64,000 bases of DNA, taken from contig CAVVIT010000005.1 of assembly GCA_963748405.1 (NCBI GenBank), positions 731,442 to 795,441 on the forward strand, read 5' to 3'. The notes below the pieces were generated by a model. The model was not told where the DNA came from, ran no database searches, and saw nothing but the letters and a program-made list of their open reading frames with translations. Position numbers and translations under genes: made by a program. Below are positions 63,861-64,000 of this stretch, in pieces. Every line of letters starts with the position of its first letter. The first letter of the stretch is position 1. This DNA is from Fen-1273 sp963748405. Its GTDB lineage: Bacteria > Bacteroidota > Ignavibacteria > UBA10030 > UBA6906.

Positions 63861-64000
63861 CTAGCGATTTCCTTCCAATCTTACTACGGGTGCTTCCGCT
63901 ACGATTCCCGTCCTGATGGCTACCTCATTGGCCTTTCGATGCCCGACCGCGGGTTTCTCGATGATCTCCCGAATTTCTCTCCTCAACGCTTTCAACGTTT
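63861..64000 (-). CDS. Partial gene at the right edge
   Basis: Only the C-terminal 45 residues lie in the window (TLKALRREIREIIEKPAVGH, then IRTGIVAEAPVVRLEGNR and stop). It overlaps the upstream extension of the frame ending at 63175. It may be a separate gene or the same gene before a frameshift. Confidence 0.4.
   Translation of the reverse strand, partial: TLKALRREIREIIEKPAVGHRKANEVAIRTGIVAEAPVVRLEGNR

Overview
The window looks like a stack of integrated mobile elements and defence genes in a bacterium of the Bacteroidota/Chlorobiota/Ignavibacteriota (FCB) group. The clues are a DUF3276 (PUR-like) protein, a decayed type IX secretion (T9SS) C-terminal sorting domain on the minus strand near 50.7 kb, WG-repeat and YwqK/MORN-like lipoproteins, and several start codons without a Shine-Dalgarno sequence. 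No rRNA, tRNA or CRISPR array was seen, and no core housekeeping gene was recognised.

Region by region. 0-3.8 kb: a large serine recombinase cut by the left edge, two tiny genes coupled to it, a C5-cytosine methyltransferase, and an HTH protein next to an inverted-repeat control region. 4-15.4 kb: a minus-strand defence operon. In transcription order it encodes an SNF2 helicase with DUF3883, a DUF1156 adenine/cytosine-N4 type methyltransferase broken by one base inside its DPPY motif, a gamma-glutamylcyclotransferase-like protein, a DUF499 ATPase, and a Shedu (DUF4263) nuclease. 15.8-20.5 kb: a plus-strand element-maintenance cassette with DUF3276, a possible clamp-like protein, DUF932, a WGR domain joined to an ATP-dependent DNA ligase through an A9 frameshift site, a Gam-like end-protection protein and a terminator. 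20.5-28.4 kb: a minus-strand operon of membrane-anchored HerA-like ATPase, SbcD/Mre11 and SbcC/Rad50, with a divergent Mrr-like endonuclease. 28.5-39.7 kb: a lipoprotein; a GmrSD-like DUF262/DUF1524 restriction gene split by an IS21 element with a clean 5-bp target duplication; then a run of secreted or membrane proteins with WG repeats, MORN-like repeats and N-terminal zinc ribbons. 39.7-47.4 kb: IS3, IS630 and IS5 elements around a small signalling cluster (double receiver, HAD phosphatase-like, degenerate receiver). 47.6-53.6 kb: a plus-strand run of poorly characterised genes (possible UDG-fold protein, alpha/beta hydrolase, zinc-ribbon protein, membrane protein, beta-propeller-like protein). 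54.2-59.7 kb: a replication module with a primase-polymerase/VapE protein, a divergent HTH regulator and an MCM-like AAA+ protein behind a near-consensus promoter. 60-64 kb: a second, complete large serine recombinase with its own tiny coupled gene, then hypothetical genes running off the right edge.

Functionally the window combines integration (two serine recombinases), self-replication (Prim-Pol/VapE, MCM-like helicase, clamp-like protein, ligase, Gam-like protein) and antiviral cargo (DUF499/DUF1156/SNF2, Shedu, HerA-SbcDC, Mrr-like, GmrSD-like). Insertion sequences and homopolymer frameshifts have worn parts of it down. The most unusual items are the membrane-anchored HerA-SbcD-SbcC operon, the C8 tract in the methyltransferase catalytic motif, the WGR-ligase frameshift junction, the small proteins coupled to both recombinases, and the MCM-like helicase in a bacterial element. 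All assignments come from reading motifs; no database search was possible.
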